43,182 nt of DNA, from positions 1 through 43,182 of the forward strand of contig SFEL01000015.1 of the NCBI GenBank assembly GCA_004557245.1. The letters run 5' to 3'. This document shows, one piece after another, positions 40,434-43,182 of the stretch (positions are counted from its first letter, which is position 1; each line of letters opens with the position of its first letter). A model generated the notes under the pieces. The model had not been told where the DNA came from. It did not search any database and was given only the letters and a program-made list of their open reading frames with translations. The stretch is from Clostridiales bacterium (GTDB taxonomy: Bacteria > Bacillota > Clostridia > Christensenellales > CAG-138). The translations under genes and the position numbers were made by a program.

Positions 40434-41507
40434 ATGAAAAAGCTCAGCAAAAACAACATAATCACCATCGCCCTTATAATTGTCGTATACGCCATTGTGT
40501 TCGTGCTGGAAAAGGTAATAGATCCCAACTCCATGCTGTTCATAGTGCTCAAAAAGGGCGCCATATACGCTCTGGTGGCGGTCTCCATGAACCTGCTTAA
40601 CGGCTTTACCGGCCTTTTCAGCCTTGGCCAGGCGGGCTTCATGCTCATAGGCGCATACACTTACGCAATATTCACTATACCCGTGGAGTACAGGGACGCC
40701 GTATATCAGTACTTTGGCGGCGGCATAGTCCAGTTCTCAATACCCGTCATACCTGCGCTTATACTTGCGGGCCTTGTTGCGGCGCTGTTCGCATTCCTGA
40801 TAGGCCTTCCGGTGCTGCGCCTCAAGAGCGACTATCTGGCTATAGCAACACTGGGCTTTGCAGAGATTATCCGCGCCTTCTTCCAGTGGGATACTCTTGG
40901 CCCCGTCACCAACGGCTCAAACCTGCTTAGAAAATTCCCTACCTTCGATTCCACTTTGTTCCCCTTCACAGTAGCTGGAATTTGCATACTGCTCATAGTG
41001 CTGCTTATCAACTCCTCCTACGGCCGCGCCTTCAAGGCAATAAGGGATGACGAGATAGCGGCGGAGGCAATGGGCATAAACCTGTTCAAGCATAAGGAGA
41101 TGTCCTTCGTGATAAGCTCCTTCTTCGCCGGCGTAGGCGGCGCGCTGCTGGCCATGTTCCAGACAACAGTTCAGGCAATGGCCTTCAAGTCGGCCATGAC
41201 CTATGAGATACTGCTCATAGTCGTCATAGGCGGCATAGGCTCCGTTACCGGCTCGGTGCTGGCCTCCTTCCTGTTCATTGCCTGCTCCGAATGGTGGCTC
41301 CGCTTCCTGGATGCCGAAACCTACATAGGCGCGTTCAAGGTGCCTCTCCTTCGCGCCGGCTTCCGCAAGGTGGTGTTCTCAATAATCATAATGGCGGTGG
41401 TGCTGTTCTACCGTCAGGGCATAATGGGCGACCGGGAGCTGAACTTTGACAGGATACTGAGGAAACGCCAGAAATTCATTGAAAAAACGCAGAGGGGGGG
41501 CAAGTAA
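40434..41507 (+). CDS. livM: Branched-chain amino acid ABC transporter, permease LivM
   Basis: This 357-residue membrane permease has the LivM signature LNLL-NGFTGLFSLGQAGFMLIGAY at about 55-80 and the coupling loop FKAIRDDEIAAEAMGIN. GGAGGGGGAG lies upstream of ATG 40434. It is one base from the start of livG. Confidence 0.95.
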   Translation: MKKLSKNNIITIALIIVVYAIVFVLEKVIDPNSMLFIVLKKGAIYALVAVSMNLLNGFTGLFSLGQAGFMLIGAYTYAIFTIPVEYRDAVYQYFGGGIVQFSIPVIPALILAGLVAALFAFLIGLPVLRLKSDYLAIATLGFAEIIRAFFQWDTLGPVTNGSNLLRKFPTFDSTLFPFTVAGICILLIVLLINSSYGRAFKAIRDDEIAAEAMGINLFKHKEMSFVISSFFAGVGGALLAMFQTTVQAMAFKSAMTYEILLIVVIGGIGSVTGSVLASFLFIACSEWWLRFLDAETYIGAFKVPLLRAGFRKVVFSIIIMAVVLFYRQGIMGDRELNFDRILRKRQKFIEKTQRGGK

Positions 41508-41508
41508 T

Positions 41509-42351
41509 ATGTTAGAAAACGTACTTCGCCTTGACCATGTTACCATGCAGTTCGGCGGCGTAGTCGCCGTGAACGACCTCTCAATGGAGGTAAACGACAA
41601 GGAAATAGTTGCCCTCATAGGTCCCAACGGCGCAGGAAAGACTACGGCTTTCAACTGCATAACCGGCGTATATGAGCCTACCAACGGCATGGTGAGCTTC
41701 ATGGGTAAGACCATGGTATGCAACCATCCCCAGGGCAAGATGAAAAAGCTGTACACGGGCGACCTTTATCCAGAGTTCAGCCATGTGGTCAGCCCAACTC
41801 CGGACCAGATAACCAAGCTGGGCATAGCCCGTACCTTCCAGAATATCCGCCTGTTCAGGAGCCTTACGGTATTCGATAACGTGCTTATCGCAAAGCATAT
41901 GAGGGCAAAGCAGAACGTATTCACCGCCACATTGCGCCTCAACGCCAAGGAAGAGAAGCGCATGAGGGATGAGGCAATGGCTCTGCTGAAGGAGCAGCAT
42001 CTGGAGCACCTGAAGGACGACATAGCGGGCAGCCTGCCTTACGGCCTCCAGCGCCGATTGGAGATAGCCAGGGCTCTTGCTACCGATCCAAAGCTATTGC
42101 TCCTCGACGAGCCCGCAGCAGGCATGAACCCGCAGGAGACAAAGGAGCTCACCGAGTTCATCAGCCAGATAAGGCACGAATACAACATACCCATACTGAT
42201 GATAGAGCATCACATGGATCTTGTTATGGCCATAGCCGAGCGCATATACGTGCTGGATTTCGGCCGGCTGATAGCCTCCGGCACCGCCGCCGAGGTACAG
42301 GACAATCCCGACGTCATAAACGCATACCTGGGGGTAGATGAAGATGAGTAG
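41509..42351 (+). CDS. livG: Branched-chain amino acid ABC transporter, ATP-binding protein LivG
   Basis: The 280-residue ATPase has Walker A GPNGAGKT at 38-45, an LPYGLQRRLEIARAL signature and Walker B LLLLDEPAAGMNP. The usual LSGGQ is replaced by SLPYGLQ, a form seen in many LivG proteins. ATG 41509 was preferred over an earlier in-frame start inside livM because a GGGGGG stretch lies ahead of it and the product has the normal start. Confidence 0.95.
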   Translation: MLENVLRLDHVTMQFGGVVAVNDLSMEVNDKEIVALIGPNGAGKTTAFNCITGVYEPTNGMVSFMGKTMVCNHPQGKMKKLYTGDLYPEFSHVVSPTPDQITKLGIARTFQNIRLFRSLTVFDNVLIAKHMRAKQNVFTATLRLNAKEEKRMRDEAMALLKEQHLEHLKDDIAGSLPYGLQRRLEIARALATDPKLLLLDEPAAGMNPQETKELTEFISQIRHEYNIPILMIEHHMDLVMAIAERIYVLDFGRLIASGTAAEVQDNPDVINAYLGVDEDE

Positions 42352-43060
42352 CCTGCTTGAAATACGCGATCTTAAAGTAAACTACGGCGGCATAGAGGCG
42401 CTAAAGGGCGTTTCCTTCGACGTGAACGAGGGGGAGATAGTCACCCTCATAGGCGCAAACGGCGCGGGCAAATCCACCACGCTGCGGGCCATAATGAGCG
42501 TCGTCAACCCCGCCTCCGGAACCATCAGCTACGACGGCAGGGACATCACCCACGCCGCTACCCACGATATAGTTCAGCGCGGCATAGTGCTGGTGCCTGA
42601 GGGCCGCCGGGTGTTCCCGAACCTGACTGTCCTTGAGAACCTGCGCATAGGAGCCTACCTCCGGGAGGACAAGGACGCCATAGAGCACGACATAGAACAC
42701 GTGTACAGCCTGTTCCCCAGGCTTAAGGAGCGCCACTGGCAGCAGGCCGGCACCCTCTCCGGCGGTGAGCAGCAGATGTTGGCCGTTGGCCGCGCGCTCA
42801 TGGCAAAGCCAAAGGTTATGATGATGGACGAACCCAGCCTTGGCCTGGCGCCTCTGGTGGTAAAGGATATATTCTCCATAATCCGCCGCATCAATGACGA
42901 CGGCGTGACCGTTCTCCTCATAGAGCAGAATGCCAACGCGGCGTTGAAGATAGCCGACCGGGGCTACGTCCTCCAGACCGGCAACGTGACCATGACCGGT
43001 ACCGGCATGGAGCTGCTCAACGACGAGAGCGTAAAAGAGGCGTACCTGGGCAAAAAGTAA
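42344..43060 (+). CDS. livF: Branched-chain amino acid ABC transporter, ATP-binding protein LivF
   Basis: The 238-residue ATPase has Walker A GANGAGKS at about 38-45, LSGGEQQMLAVGRAL as ABC signature and MMMDEPSLGLAP as Walker B. Two in-frame ATGs (42338, 42344) lie at the livG end. The second is better spaced from GGGGG and gives the standard start. It overlaps livG by 8 bp and is the last gene of the operon. Confidence 0.94.
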   Translation: MSSLLEIRDLKVNYGGIEALKGVSFDVNEGEIVTLIGANGAGKSTTLRAIMSVVNPASGTISYDGRDITHAATHDIVQRGIVLVPEGRRVFPNLTVLENLRIGAYLREDKDAIEHDIEHVYSLFPRLKERHWQQAGTLSGGEQQMLAVGRALMAKPKVMMMDEPSLGLAPLVVKDIFSIIRRINDDGVTVLLIEQNANAALKIADRGYVLQTGNVTMTGTGMELLNDESVKEAYLGKK

Positions 43061-43091
43061 AAAACGACAGACAAAAGAGCGGTTTTTGAAG

Positions 43092-43182
43092 TGAACCCCG
43101 AAGATTAGACAAAAAAGAATATTAAGTTGTTACGGAATGAGTTCGGTATTGTACCGGGCTCATTCCTTTCAGTTTCATTGAG
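43092..43182 (-). mobile_element. IS3-family element, right end, cut by window edge
   Basis: TGAACCCCGAAGATTAGACA at 43092-43111 matches the terminal repeat at 73-92 (read on the minus strand) at 17 of 20 positions. The element therefore begins here and runs off the right edge. No orfA start follows, and the hairpin at 43134-43166 looks like a terminator of a transposase reading leftward, so this is probably the right (orfB) end. It may also be a remnant. Confidence 0.6.
43134..43166 (-). terminator. Hairpin inside the right-edge IS, probable transposase terminator
   Basis: GGAATGAG (43134-43141) and CTCATTCC (43159-43166), plus an inner CGGT/ACCG, form a long stem with a small internal loop. 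TTTC follows on the plus strand; on the minus strand a TTCTTTTTT run comes about 15 bases later. Confidence 0.55.

Noticed and set aside
1..43182. CRISPR array, toxin-antitoxin or phage-defence locus
   Set aside because: No regularly spaced direct repeats, no cas, restriction, retron or typical defence genes were seen.

Overview
The window looks like chromosomal DNA from a Gram-positive, probably spore-forming member of the Clostridia (Bacillota), fairly GC-rich in its genes but with AT-rich spacers. The signs are a V-type ATP synthase operon, a SpoIIQ-like M23 protein, ParA/ParB with parS-like sites, YqhQ (DUF1385), a DUF815 ATPase, class B sortase-like secreted proteins, and consensus TTGACA-N17-TATAAT promoters. 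The genus cannot be read from the sequence; a gut Oscillospirales or Christensenellales type is a guess. Both edges carry ends of IS3-family (IS150-like) insertion sequences.

Layout, left to right. Positions 1-92 hold an IS3-type left end with the start of orfA, next to a two-gene tRNA-Ser operon on the minus strand. A SpoIIQ-like peptidase with a frameshifted N-terminus follows, then a 161-bp MITE-like element, a TrmN6-like tRNA methyltransferase and RsmI. Positions 3661-12147 are a nine-gene V-type ATPase operon on the minus strand (order H-I-K-E-C-F-A-B-D), whose K subunit keeps the Na+ ligands known from Enterococcus hirae. Positions 12506-22696 hold two secreted SH3/sortase-B-like paralogues. 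Between them lie upp and a tightly overlapped operon yqhQ-prmC-capA-like-prfA-sua5-rpiB, headed by a probable small RNA unit.

Positions 22817-25808 encode CysS and a DUF815 ATPase. From 26048 most genes are on the plus strand: murG, a HEAT/THUMP-like RNA methyltransferase, a DUF2007-like protein, a parS pair with parA-parB, a ModE-like regulator, two half-size chromate transporters, walJ/yycJ and rlmH. ParAB, WalJ and RlmH are often near the origin, so this part may be origin-proximal. A GNAT gene flanked by inverted repeats, an AT-rich spacer, a membrane protein/XRE regulator pair, an AgcS Na+/alanine symporter and a complete livJ-H-M-G-F branched-chain amino acid ABC transporter complete the window.

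The most unusual material is not a classical defence or mobile system. It is the pair of sortase-B-like proteins that keep His and Cys but carry Lys at the usual Arg position and share a CxxCxxxC motif; the roughly 86-nt candidate RNA at 20261-20346; a covarying hairpin repeat family, two inverted copies of which bracket an acetyltransferase gene; and several palindromes placed exactly on promoter elements. A possible Na+ theme (Na+-type V-ATPase plus AgcS) is inferred.
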